This document shows, in pieces, positions 19,076-29,400 of a DNA stretch of 40,525 nt. The stretch spans positions 1 through 40,525 of the forward strand of contig BRYA01000119.1 of assembly GCA_030267965.1 (NCBI GenBank), written 5' to 3'. Under the pieces are notes generated by a model, which worked only from the letters and a program-made list of their open reading frames with translations, was not told where the DNA came from and searched no databases. Position 1 is the first letter of the stretch. Every line of letters begins with the position of its first letter. A program made the translations under genes and the position numbers. Source of the DNA: Triparma columacea. Lineage: Eukaryota > Sar > Bolidophyceae > Parmales > Triparmaceae.

Positions 19076-20965
19076 TCAGTGGTACGCCGGGGTAACGAGT
19101 GCGTCAATGCCCTCCCCGACGTATACCATACCCCCGCCTTCCCCTTTCCCTCCCCGTTCCTCGACGACCACCGAGATGTTAGGGTGCCGAATTTTGAGAC
19201 CACCAAGGGGGGGGGGGGGAGGAACACGGTGGACGGGGGGAGGGACGAGGAAGTTACTTATGCAGGGAGCGGGGGGGTAGGATGGAGCATGATGCTTCTG
19301 CTGCTGCTGCTGGAACTGCTGCTGCTGCTGGAACTGCTGCTCCTGCTTCCACTGCTGCTCCTGCTGGAACTGCTGCTCCTGCTTCCACTGCTGCTGCTCC
19401 TGCTTCCACTGCTGCTGCTCCTGCTTCCACTGCTGCCGGTGCCGGAACTGCTGTTCAAGCTCCCCCTGCCCCCCTCCCCCTATCCCTTCCATCCCTCCAA
19501 TCCCAAACGCACTATCATCCCTCCCAATCTCGCTAGGCAGCGGTGGGGGCCCCCCCCCCTTCTTTTTCTTCTTCCCTCCACCACCGCCTATTACTTTCTT
19601 CCCATTTCCTTTTCCTTTCTTGCTACCCGGCCCCCCCCTCCCAACGTCCACCATGACCTTCTTCTCGTCCAGCCTGAAATCCAGCCTCGCTAAGCTCCTC
19701 ATGAGTTCCTCCTCCGTCTTTGTGAGTCCCGTCTTGATTACCTTCCCCTTCCCCTTCCTTCCCCCCCCCAGTATCTTCAGCGTGTCCCCCATCCCTCCCC
19801 ACCCCGGTCCCTCCCCCTCCTCCTCTACGATACCGTCCAGCCTCTCCCTGATGACCTCGCACCTGTCCCCCTCCTCCCTGAACTTCCTCATCCTCTCCCC
19901 CCTCCTGTTCACCTCCCTCTCGTGCACCCTCCTGTTCTTCTCCTTCATCTTCTCCGCGTACTCCTTCTGCCTTCTAATGAGCTCCTTCCTCTTCTTGACC
20001 TCCTCGCTCTCGAATCCCACCCCGAACTTCTTGCTCTGCACTAGCTTCCCTCCGTCCCTAACGAGCGGCTTGTTGTACCTCCGCTGGACCCCCCCGCTGA
20101 CGCCGGTGCAGCCGCTGAGGCTGCTGACGACGCTCCCCCCGCAACCGCTGCTGCCGCTCCGCCCCCTCATGCGGTGAGCGTAACCGCCCTTGTTGTCCGG
20201 AACGAATTTGTTTATATTGTCTCTCCCCACCTCGCCCCCCTCCAGAACCTTCTCGAGGTCCCCAATGACCACCCCGCCGCCCCCCCCACCTAACCCCTCC
20301 CCCTTCCTCAGCCTCTCCCTCAGCTTCCTAAGCTCGCTCCTATCCTCCTCCATCCTGCTCTCCTCGTCTTCCTCCTCGCTCACCCCGCTGCACATTGTGC
20401 TGTCCAGAGTTCCGTCCCTACCCAACATTCCCCCCAACCCGACCACCGCGGCCCCTGTGTCCGACTCGACGGCCCGTTGAATGCCCCCCAAACTATCCTC
20501 GCTGAGTTTGCTACCCTGGCTCCCGAAGCTCGCTTCCATCTCCTCCACCTTTTCAATCAACGGTGCTTCTTGCCCCGCTCCGTCACCCTCATACCCCTCG
20601 TACTCGTAGAAGCTCCCCCCCCCTTCGTCCCCTTCTTCAACCTGACCCTCCAAACCTTCCCAATTTTGAACCCCCTCACCCTCGGGTTTCTTCCCCTCCC
20701 CCTGCCTCCCTCCAGCGAACGCGTTCCTCGCCCCCCTGTTCATCTCCTCCCTCCTCCTCCTCAAAGCTTCCTCCGCCCTCCTAGTTTCTTCCATCTCCCG
20801 ATCCCTTATGGCCTTTTCTCTCGCTGCTGCCCTCCTCCTGTTCGCAGCCCTCAAGGCCCTCTCCCTGGATGATGAGGACGAAGAAGAAACTTGAGATGGG
20901 GCGACGGAGGAAACTACGGTGGAACCAGAGGAGGGGTTACCCTTGTGCTGGGCGTAGTACGACAT
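19076..20965 (-). CDS. Low-complexity coiled-coil protein with Gln-rich WKQEQQQ repeats, 629 aa
   Basis: Not recognised. I favour the ATG at 20965 (MSYYAQHKGNPSSG); the frame is open to an ATG at 21139, but that codon overlaps the start of the divergent gene. Residues 30-90 are a Ser run followed by an Arg/Ala/Glu coiled coil (RERALRAANRRRAAAREKAIRDREMEETRRAEEA, split here only for description). A second helical block reads KKRKELIRRQKEYAEKMKEKN, followed by VNRRGERMRKFREEG. Gly-rich and acidic linkers separate them. Near the C-terminus there are several QQWKQEQ units and poly-Gln, then a Pro-rich tail. A cytoskeletal or ciliary scaffold is possible, but no domain proves it. It converges with PEX3 (126 bp between stops). 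Confidence 0.65.
   Translation of the reverse strand: MSYYAQHKGNPSSGSTVVSSVAPSQVSSSSSSSRERALRAANRRRAAAREKAIRDREMEETRRAEEALRRRREEMNRGARNAFAGGRQGEGKKPEGEGVQNWEGLEGQVEEGDEGGGSFYEYEGYEGDGAGQEAPLIEKVEEMEASFGSQGSKLSEDSLGGIQRAVESDTGAAVVGLGGMLGRDGTLDSTMCSGVSEEEDEESRMEEDRSELRKLRERLRKGEGLGGGGGGVVIGDLEKVLEGGEVGRDNINKFVPDNKGGYAHRMRGRSGSSGCGGSVVSSLSGCTGVSGGVQRRYNKPLVRDGGKLVQSKKFGVGFESEEVKKRKELIRRQKEYAEKMKEKNRRVHEREVNRRGERMRKFREEGDRCEVIRERLDGIVEEEGEGPGWGGMGDTLKILGGGRKGKGKVIKTGLTKTEEELMRSLARLDFRLDEKKVMVDVGRGGPGSKKGKGNGKKVIGGGGGKKKKKGGGPPPLPSEIGRDDSAFGIGGMEGIGGGGQGELEQQFRHRQQWKQEQQQWKQEQQQWKQEQQFQQEQQWKQEQQFQQQQQFQQQQQKHHAPSYPPAPCISNFLVPPPVHRVPPPPPLGGLKIRHPNISVVVEERGGKGEGGGMVYVGEGIDALVTPAYH
19290..19455. repeat. 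CTG/CTGCTC-type repeat encoding poly-Gln/WKQEQ
   Basis: CTGCTGCTG runs interspersed with GGAACTGCTG and CTTCCACTGCTG units. On the minus strand they read as CAG-rich codons for Q runs and QQ(W/F)KQEQ units. Like other CAG/CTG tracts it should be length-unstable. It lies within the coding region of the coiled-coil protein. Confidence 0.9.
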
Positions 20966-21137
20966 TAGGGACCCAGTGGGGCGAAACAAACTTAAAATTG
21001 GGGTCCATCTTCCGAAACTTCCGAAATGAATGTCATTGAATCGATTGAATGCCTGAATTCGGCCAGCCTTGTCAGACTCACCCCATCTCCCACACGCTAA
21101 TATTTGATCTACAATTCTTAGCCTACGGTCATAGACC
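20966..21137. promoter_or_regulatory. Short bidirectional promoter region
   Basis: 172 bp between the preferred start of the minus-strand coiled-coil gene (20965) and the ATG of the plus-strand reductase (21138). It must serve both genes unless their 5' UTRs overlap. If the minus-strand gene instead starts at 21139, the two ATGs share bases within CCATGA. No TATA-like box stands out. Confidence 0.5.
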
Positions 21138-24100
21138 ATGACGTCTCCTCCGTCATCTGCGTTCTTTCACCAATTTGATGTCCCTCAGAGGTTAGTTTAC
21201 CCTCCTTGTCCATGTCATCGATTTGTTCACCTCATATTTATAAGTATATATATGCCTTATTGACGTCATTTCAATCACAAATAATGAGTATTACGAAAAT
21301 AATCTTACTTCATTATTTCTTACGTCCAAAAATAAAGCCTCTAACTTACCCAAAACAAAATATATTCATGGATCCCCTCCTCTGCCCCGCCCCACCACAG
21401 CCTCGCAGCCTCTGAGATAACCCAGCGCGCGGTTCTCTACCTCGTTGCCCCTGCTGGTGCCTCCTGTCAGTCCCACTTCGGCGCTGAGACCTCCCCCTGG
21501 GTATCTGAGATGTACTCAAGGGGTATCGTTTGCATTGGGATCAATATGCCCTCAAAGCTGGGATGCCCGCCGGCCCTCTCGAACCACTACGGAGGGAAGG
21601 GGGGGGGAGAACCGTTAAGGGACGACGATGAGACACCGACGAAATTCTTGGATGATTTGATCAAGGCAATGGGTAAGCTCAGAAATAGGGAAAGGAAATG
21701 AAAATAATACCCAAAGACACAATCGGCTAACACGGCCCTTTCCGCTCTTCGCTTCGCTCGCCCTTCTCGCTTCGCTCGCCCTTCCTGCTTCATAGGCACC
21801 GCGGGTGACATCTACAACTACCCATGGGCTATCTTTGGCCACTCTGCCGGTGCCACCACCGTGAAGGCTTTGCTCGACAGGATCTCGGAAACGACGAATT
21901 ACCCTGCCCCCACCAGCATCTTCCTCTCCGCCGTCTCCTCGCCTTCCGCCTCGGCCACCGAGGAGCCCTTAGACCCCGCCATCTACACCTCTGACGAAGC
22001 CCTCATTTCAGCGATGACTGAATGGAATGACGGAATCCCACACGACCCCAACTACCTGACCCCGAAGATACTGAATGGGATGAGAATGGACTTGAAATGG
22101 CAGGAAATACTCAGCAGGGCTGAAGGTGAGACTGACATTGAGCCCACGGAAACTTTAAAATAAGTGCCTAACACGGCTCACACACGCTTGTCCGCCACTT
22201 CTGCCGCCTCAGACTACAATAACAAACCGCTTGCTGCTGCAAGCGTGTTCCACGTATTGGGCGGGAAGGATGACCTGGCTGTCCCCACTTCCTCCCTCTC
22301 GGGCTGGTGTGATCTTCGCCCCGACGCCATCGTCACGATTCACCCTGGAGGACACTTCTTCCACACCAAGGAAACCATCGGCTCCATCGGGAACTCCATC
22401 ATCGAGACCCTCAATGACCTCAGCGAGAGAGCGCATGAGCAGGTCACAGAATGGAACTCGAAGACCTTCCCGTATCCTGACAAGGGGACTCTGCACTCAC
22501 AGTTCGCTCTGATAGCCTCCCAATACCCCGACAGCATCGCTGTGATCGACGGCGACGACGGCTCCAAGTACACTTACCGGGAGATCGACTCCATGTCTAC
22601 CCTCCTCGCCTCCTCCCTCTACCACGACTTCGGGGTTCGCCCGGGGACCTCTACGGGAATATTCATGGGCAGGAACTGGCAATTTGTGGTTGCTTACCTG
22701 GCAGCAATCAAGGCGGGAGGTGCTTACATGCCACTGGAGGTCGTATACCCGAAGGAACTACTAGGGAGGGTAATAGAGAGCAGTAAGCCACAAGGTGAGG
22801 TGTTGTAAGAGCGGAGGAAGGAAATTCGACCCGTATAAAACTCACCGTGCAATACCCCGCATCTCCCGAACCCTCCCTACCACCACACAACTGCAGTTGT
22901 CATAACGCAGAGCCTCCACTTCTTCAAGCTCCCTCCTTCGCAGGCTCACATTATAATGGACGGGAAGGTCTGGATTGAAAAACTCCAAGCCTCCCCCCCC
23001 CTCCCCCTCCCCCCCGACACCGGCGCAACACCCGACACCATGGCCTACGTCGTGATGTCCTCCGGAACCACCGGTACCCCCAAGGGGATCTGCTGCCCCC
23101 ACCGCGGCGCCGTCCACTCCTACCACTGGAGGCACGTTAACAACCCCCTCGAGAGGGGGGTCGACATTAGCGGGTGCAACGTGTTCTTCGTTTGGGAATG
23201 CATCAGGCCACTACTAGCGGGGGGCACGACGCTTGTTATACCTGACCACGCGGTGTACGACCCCAAGGCGCTCACGGATATTATCGAGAAGTACAAAATC
23301 AGCAGGTGAGAGGGCGGAAACAGACACCTTCTTGGGGTCGCCTTCTTAACACTAACACAACCCCCTTTCTGGGCTCCTTTCTCTCGGGACAGGATGCTAT
23401 TCACGCCTTCGCTGCTCGCGCACACGATGGCGAGCCTCCCAGACGACGTGCTAAAGGCCAAGATGAAGTCGTTCAAGTACGTCAATCTGTGTGGCGAGGT
23501 CGTGACCAGGAACATGGTCACCAAGTTCAATCGCCTGTTTCCAGACTGCGAACTCGTCAACCTCTACTCAATCTCCGAGTGCCATGACGCGGCGCAGGCA
23601 AGGCTGTCGGGACCGAACAATGAGCTGCAGGGACCGTCGAGGAACCCTAAGTACGCTCCCGCTGGGAAGGTCATGGAGAACGTGAAGCTCCACGTGCTGA
23701 ACGAGGAGCAGAAGGAGTGCCCGATCGGGGTCTTCGGAGAGGTCTACGTGTCGGGGCCTTGCCTCGCCATCGGATACCTCAACAAACCAGAACAGACGAA
23801 GGAGAGGTTCCCAGATAATGTCTTCGAACATGAGAGGAAACAGGTGAGAATGGGCAAGGAAGGCCAAGGGCGTTGTCGAGGCGATAATTGACCCGAAATC
23901 TCGACAATTTCTTGCTTTACCGCAGGGTTGGAATAGAATGTACAGGACTGGGGACAGAGGGAGATTCCTCCCCGACGGCCAACTGGAGGTCGCTGGCCGC
24001 ATCGCTTTCTTCATCAAGATTAGGGGCTACAGCGTGGTACCTTCCGCAATCGAGGAGACGCTAAATAGGCACCCCATGGTCGCGACTGCCGTTGTCCTCG

Positions 24101-26321
24101 CGCTGGGCGATATTGGTGACCACGAAAAGAAGCTCGTGGCGTACATCGTCGGGAAATCGTGGGAGGACATCCCGTCCCAGAAGGAGATGAGGGAGCACTG
24201 TAAGAAGAACCTGCCACCTTACGCCGTTCCGTCCCTGTTCGTTCCCCTCCGCGCTCTCCCCGTGAGTGAGAGCAGCAGGAAGCTTGATAGCAAAAAACTG
24301 CCGAGTCTTGAGAGCAGTAACAAAATTGTCGAGGACAAGGAGAGGGAGATATCTGAGCTGAGGGCCAAGCAGGGGATCTCTAACGATGACGTTAAGCTCG
24401 ACTTCATCCTGGAGGACTCGCCGCACCTCAACCTCGTGAGGGACGCTTGGAGGAAGGTGCTTGACCTCGCGGACGACCTGCAGATCCTCAGCACTGACGA
24501 TTTTATGGACATCGGAGGGCACAGCTTGAAGCTAGCTCAGGTGAGAATAGTGTGGTAGATGGTGTGGTGGATGGCTCGTTAACTTATCGACTAACGTGTG
24601 CTTTCCGCGATTCGTTTTGCTCGTTGCAGCTTACGGGCGTTATCACAGGACAAAACCCAACCATCGTCGTCAATGTGAAGGATCTCCTCTCCGACACCAC
24701 CCTCGCCGGCATGGCCAAGGCCGTCGAGGCTAGCTTTGAGAACTCTCCGAGCCTCAATCTCGTAAGGGATGCCTGGAAGACAGTTCTAGACCTCGCGGAC
24801 GACCTGGAAATTCTTAGCACCGACGACTTCATGGACATCGGAGGGCACAGCTTGAAACTCGCACAGCTCACCGGCTTTATCACTAAAGAGGTTTCCGACA
24901 TCGAAATCAACGTTAAGGACCTCCTCTCCGACACCACACTTGCTGGTATGGCCAAGGCGGTGGAGCTGCATTCCACGAGGAAGCTTCGCAGTCTTAGTAT
25001 GGATAGGATCGAGTTAATTGATCTTCCCGCCGAAGCATCTTTGGATGCTTCGATCTACCCCGCTGCGTCGAGGAGAGGAGGAATGACCAGGTACAGGATG
25101 GCCATGTCTCGCTTCTCCCCCCGTCGACTGCTGCTCACTGGCGGGACGGGATACTTGGGGGCGTTCATATTGCACAACCTTTGCATCGTGCAGAACAAGC
25201 CTACCTATGCACTCGTGCGAGCGGCTGATGTCGATGCTGGTAGGGCTAGGTTGGTCGCAACTCTGAGGAAGTACGGCCTTCTTGGCGAGGACCGAGGGCA
25301 AGATGAGGAGGATGAGGACCTGGAAATGTTCTTGAGCTTTGTTGTTCCCGTCTGTGGAGACCTGCAGAAACCTCTTTTGGGCATGGACAAAGATGTCTTC
25401 AGGGCTATCGCGGGTTCCGTAGACGCAGTGATACACTGCGCAGCGGACGTCAATCTTTTCAAGTCATACCATGACCTCAAGAAGACGAACGTCCTTGGGA
25501 CTCAGGAGACTCTTCGTCTGACTGTCGAGAACGGTCTCATGGGTGATTTAGGGGGCTCGTTCGCTCACACAAAGGCGTTTATCCACATCAGCAGCAACGG
25601 GGTTTTCCCATCGACTTTTGAGGGCGAGAGGAGGGAAGATTCAGATTTGGACGGCAGCGACATCTGGAACAAGTACCACGACGGGTACGGCCAAAGTAAA
25701 TGGGTCGCTGAGAAGATGGTTAGCGAGGCCGGTAATAGGGGTGTCCCCATGATGATCCTCCGTCCCGGTAATATGGGAGCAGCAAGCGCTTCGGGCGTTT
25801 GGAATAACGATGACTTCTACTCTCTCTTCCTGCGCTGTGTCATTGAGCTCGGCGTTTGCCCAGACGTCGCCGAGATGGATGCTCTCGGCTGGGAGCTCGA
25901 CCTCACGCCAGTAGACTGGGCTGCGAACATGATCGTCAAGCTCGCCTGCGAAAAGATGCACGAGGGCCTCGGGTCGGCTTTGCACATCCAGAACCCCTCT
26001 ATCCCCATCAGGATGAGCAAGGCCATGAAGCTTCTCAAGGAGATCGGGTTTGACGTCGATATTGACAAGAAGCTGCCAATCTCCGATTGGGTGACGCTCT
26101 TGGAAAAGAAGGCCGTGGAGAGTGAAGTATGCGCCAAGAGCTCCCTTGCGATGGACAGCTTCGCGAGATACTTTGCCACGGGTGCGAAGGGCAGTGGAGC
26201 CTTCAGCACCAAGAGACTTGAGGCTATCCTGCCCGAGGATACACAGGAATCCGTAAGGCCGAACATTAACGCAGAGTACTTGAAGAAAGCTCTTGAGTTT
26301 CTCGGAGTTGTTGCGCCATAA
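21138..26321 (+). CDS. NRPS-like reductase: thioesterase - adenylation - carrier - carrier - reductase (1467 aa, 8 exons)
   Basis: Exons: 21138-21190, 21401-21672, 21796-22125, 22213-22794, 22897-23305, 23393-23843, 23926-24540, 24630-26321; every join is in phase. Residues 1-290 are a type II thioesterase (LVAPAGAS, GHSAG with Ser125, GGKDD Asp238, GGHFF His266). Residues about 300-790 are an adenylation domain: YTYREID, KAGGAYMPLE, SSGTTGTPKG (about 467), NLYSISE, YRTGD (705-709) and GRIAFFIKIRGY. Two carrier domains follow, each with DDFMDIGGHSL and a phosphopantetheine serine (about 899 and 978). A terminal NAD(P)H-dependent thioester reductase has GGTGYLG (about 1075) and YGQSK (Tyr1257, Lys1261). 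There is no condensation domain. By family, the enzyme should activate a carboxylic acid, hold it as a thioester and release an aldehyde or alcohol. The substrate is unknown; the usual amino-binding Asp of alpha-amino-acid adenylation domains appears absent (see findings). Confidence 0.9.
21745..21780. repeat. CGCTTCGCTCGCC motif, two tandem 18-bp units in an intron
   Basis: CTCTTCGCTTCGCTCGCC is followed directly by CTTCTCGCTTCGCTCGCC, within intron 2 (21673-21795) of the NRPS-like reductase and 15 bp before its CATAG acceptor. It is the reverse complement of the GCGAGCGAAGCGAG motif found in other introns of the window. Confidence 0.85.
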
Positions 26322-26476
26322 TGGCAACGTTATTAACGTTAATAGCAATGGCAAAGTAGATCATAGAATCAAAGCGGGGGTTGAGGACGAGAGGGGAGGC
26401 TGTCGTCGTAGATCAAGGGGGTCATAACGAAACAGCTCGAAGAAATAATAATGCATGCAATTCTTAACAAACATGA

Positions 26477-29400
26477 TTATATATCCAGACTCCCCGTACT
26501 CTCCCTGTCCTCCTCGCCGTCCCTTCCTCCTCCACCACTTAATCCTCCGAAGCCTCCACCTGCGAGCCGACCGTTCCGTCCCTCTACGTCGCTCATGATA
26601 TCTTTCAAGTCTCCCGCCCCAAGGCTGTCAAGTCTCAAGACTCGATGGACGCTGATCTTTCCTTGTTTGTCTCCAACCAAGAGCGTATCCTCTAAACCGC
26701 TTCCTCCTCCGACTCCTACGACGCCTAAAACCGCTCCACCAGTACTGCCTCCCTCTCTCCCTCCTCCGCCCCCCACTCCACCCCCAACATTAACGCCCCC
26801 TACCCCACTTCCCCCCCCAGAAAAGTAGCACTTCCCAAGGATTCTCAGCTTGGTGATGTCGCAACTATGTACCTTGTCCTGCAAAAAATAAAGAGACACG
26901 AACGTTCCCACGTCGGTCAACCCCCAGAAGTACACATCTCCGTTGCTGTGCCCACTAACCGCGACAACTCCTAGAGTCATCCACGTTGGGCAACTCGTGC
27001 TTACCGCTGTCGTCGCTAATGGGAAGTTGGAGGCGCTGTTGCTTCGGTGAAACGCGGGGGCCTTGAAACCTTCCGTGTCACCTCCTCCCCCCCCTCCCCC
27101 CACCCCCCCAGTGCATTGCCTAGCAATCGTCTTCCCGTTGATATCAAACAAAATGAGCTCTCCGTCTACCAAGCATAAGACATTTCCATTGTTGGCGTTG
27201 ACACTGACGGACTTCACGCCGCCCCCGATCCGATGGTGGTCTTCCTCGCCTCTCTTCCGCCCTTTGACCAAGCACCTCAAGAAGCACAGTCTCTTCAAAT
27301 CCCATAAAATAACCCTCCCATCCTTCCCCCCGGACAAAATTACTCCGTAGCTACTCGCGATATCTAAGCAAGTGATTTCGTCGTCGTGTCCCACCAACGT
27401 CGCCTTCAAGTTAATATGCCGCGCGTGATTGCTCTTGCTTGCCTTCCAAACGCGGATGCTGCTGTCCTTGCACCCAGTGACAATAAACCCTCCACTTCCC
27501 GTGGCGCTGACCGCTGTTATATCGTTCATGTGAAGGTTGTCGTGAATAGCGATGCAGCGGTCTAATTCCCTGTGCCTTGGCGTCTTGAAGCTCACGTGCA
27601 CACTCAAGCCAAAGCTGGGGCCACCGAACCGAATGTACTTCATGCACTGGGGAGGGAGTAGGACGCAATTTGGACCGACCGCCACCACCTTGTCTTGTAC
27701 CATGGTTAAGTCTCCGACACCCCCCTCACCATCTCTGCTGTACCCCATTCTGCACATCTCCGTCCCAACCCTCCTCAAATACACGCGATGCTCCGCCCCC
27801 ACGACGCAGAACGGAGGGGTCAACGGCGCGAGGAAGTTGATAGCGCTAAAGTCAACGTCCTTACTTCCCTCTACCCTGATGCTGTGCACGTGCTTTGCAA
27901 CGTGGGGTTTCTTTTCCAACCTACTTGGCGTCTGACCGAAGTTATGGATCTGAGCGATGGTTGCTTCCCTCTCCAGCTCGTCCGTCAAACTGTCAATGTC
28001 AACGTTGCCTTCGTAAGTTAGATGTACGAAGCAGTTCTGGGCCGCCACAGCCTCCCTCCCCCTCTGCTTGTACCCAAACACAAGGTCAATCCACTTGTGC
28101 AAATTCTTGCTCACTGTGTCGCTCTCCAGGGCCATCCTGTTGATGGTCACGAACTTCTTTGGGTCTCCTTTAGCCCACTTGGGCAGCTCCACGTCATGCA
28201 CCAACGTTCCTCCCTGTGTCGTCCCAAAATCAAAGTAATTAGTATTGCTCAAGAACTCGGGCTGGTAAAAGAACTCGGGAATCAGCTCTCTGACATCCTG
28301 GAGGTTCTCGTAAGCTGCGCTCTTCCAGCTGCTAACGACGCTCCTGAACAGCCTATCGGGTTTGTCCCACTTTCCGCCCTGCAAACTCAAAGCTAGCCTG
28401 CTGTAAGGCTCCATCCTCATCAAGTAGTAGAGCACGTAACCCGCACAGCTGTAGTGCGTTCCGTAGTGGAAAGGGGGTGGATCGTCGGGTCCGCTGCTGT
28501 AGGCGCTCAAAGCCTCGTATCGTTCTTTGAACTGCTCTGCCCTCTCAGCGCCTAGAGCACCCATGGGCTTACTGAGGTCTCGGTAGTTACTCTCGTCCGA
28601 CAGGTCAATCTCCTCGTCCTCGTAATTACTCAAAACCCAAGGGAAGACGGGATACTGCGTCAAGTCGTTGTAAGTCCGGCCGGCAAATGTGTTCAAGTAC
28701 ATTAGGTACTCAAAGTTGGTCATCTTCCCGTTCTCCCATCTGCTCTTGATCTTGGACCGAAGGTTGGACATGAACTTCTTGTAATTAATCCCCCCCCCGC
28801 CTTGCAGCATCTGTTTGTTGCTGTTGAATATGCTGTTCGGTAGAGGAGTCTTTAAGACCATCCCCAGCAACGCTTCCCTCTCAGCCACATTTTCAAAAGC
28901 AATCAAGATGCTGCACCTATGACTGTCGAAGAATTCAAGCGCTATCTGCCTCAGCTGGTACCTCCTCTTGTAGACGGCGTATATCTCGTCGAAGGGGATC
29001 CTCCTGCATCGGTGCTGGAGGGTCACATCTACTCCTCCCTCGCTTTCCTGTCCCCCGCTCTCGCCTCCCCCCCCTTCCACCTTCTTCTCCCTCTCTATGA
29101 CCTTCTCCACCGCTCCCGCCTCCATGCTGCTCTGCCTCCTCAAGTGAACGTCGAACTTACTTTCACCCATGGTGACCCTCTCGATTACCCCCTCTAGATC
29201 GTTGGACGAGAGCTGGAAGCCGTCAATGACGTAAATTGCACGCTTGCAGAACAACATCAAGGCCTTTCTGACCTCAAGCCCCGTGCACCTCGATACATTG
29301 TAGCATATCCTACCACCTGGCCTATCGAGTCTAATATCGTCGGGAAGATCGTTCTGCTGAACGAGCCCGTTGAGCAATTCGAAGTTAGTGGCACCTCCCC

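Noticed and set aside
22795..22943. Acceptor at 22943 (CAG before GCTCAC) for exon 5 of the reductase
   Set aside because: It gives a frame shift. The acceptor at 22896 restores VVITQSLHFFKLPPSQAH, a normal adenylation-domain stretch.
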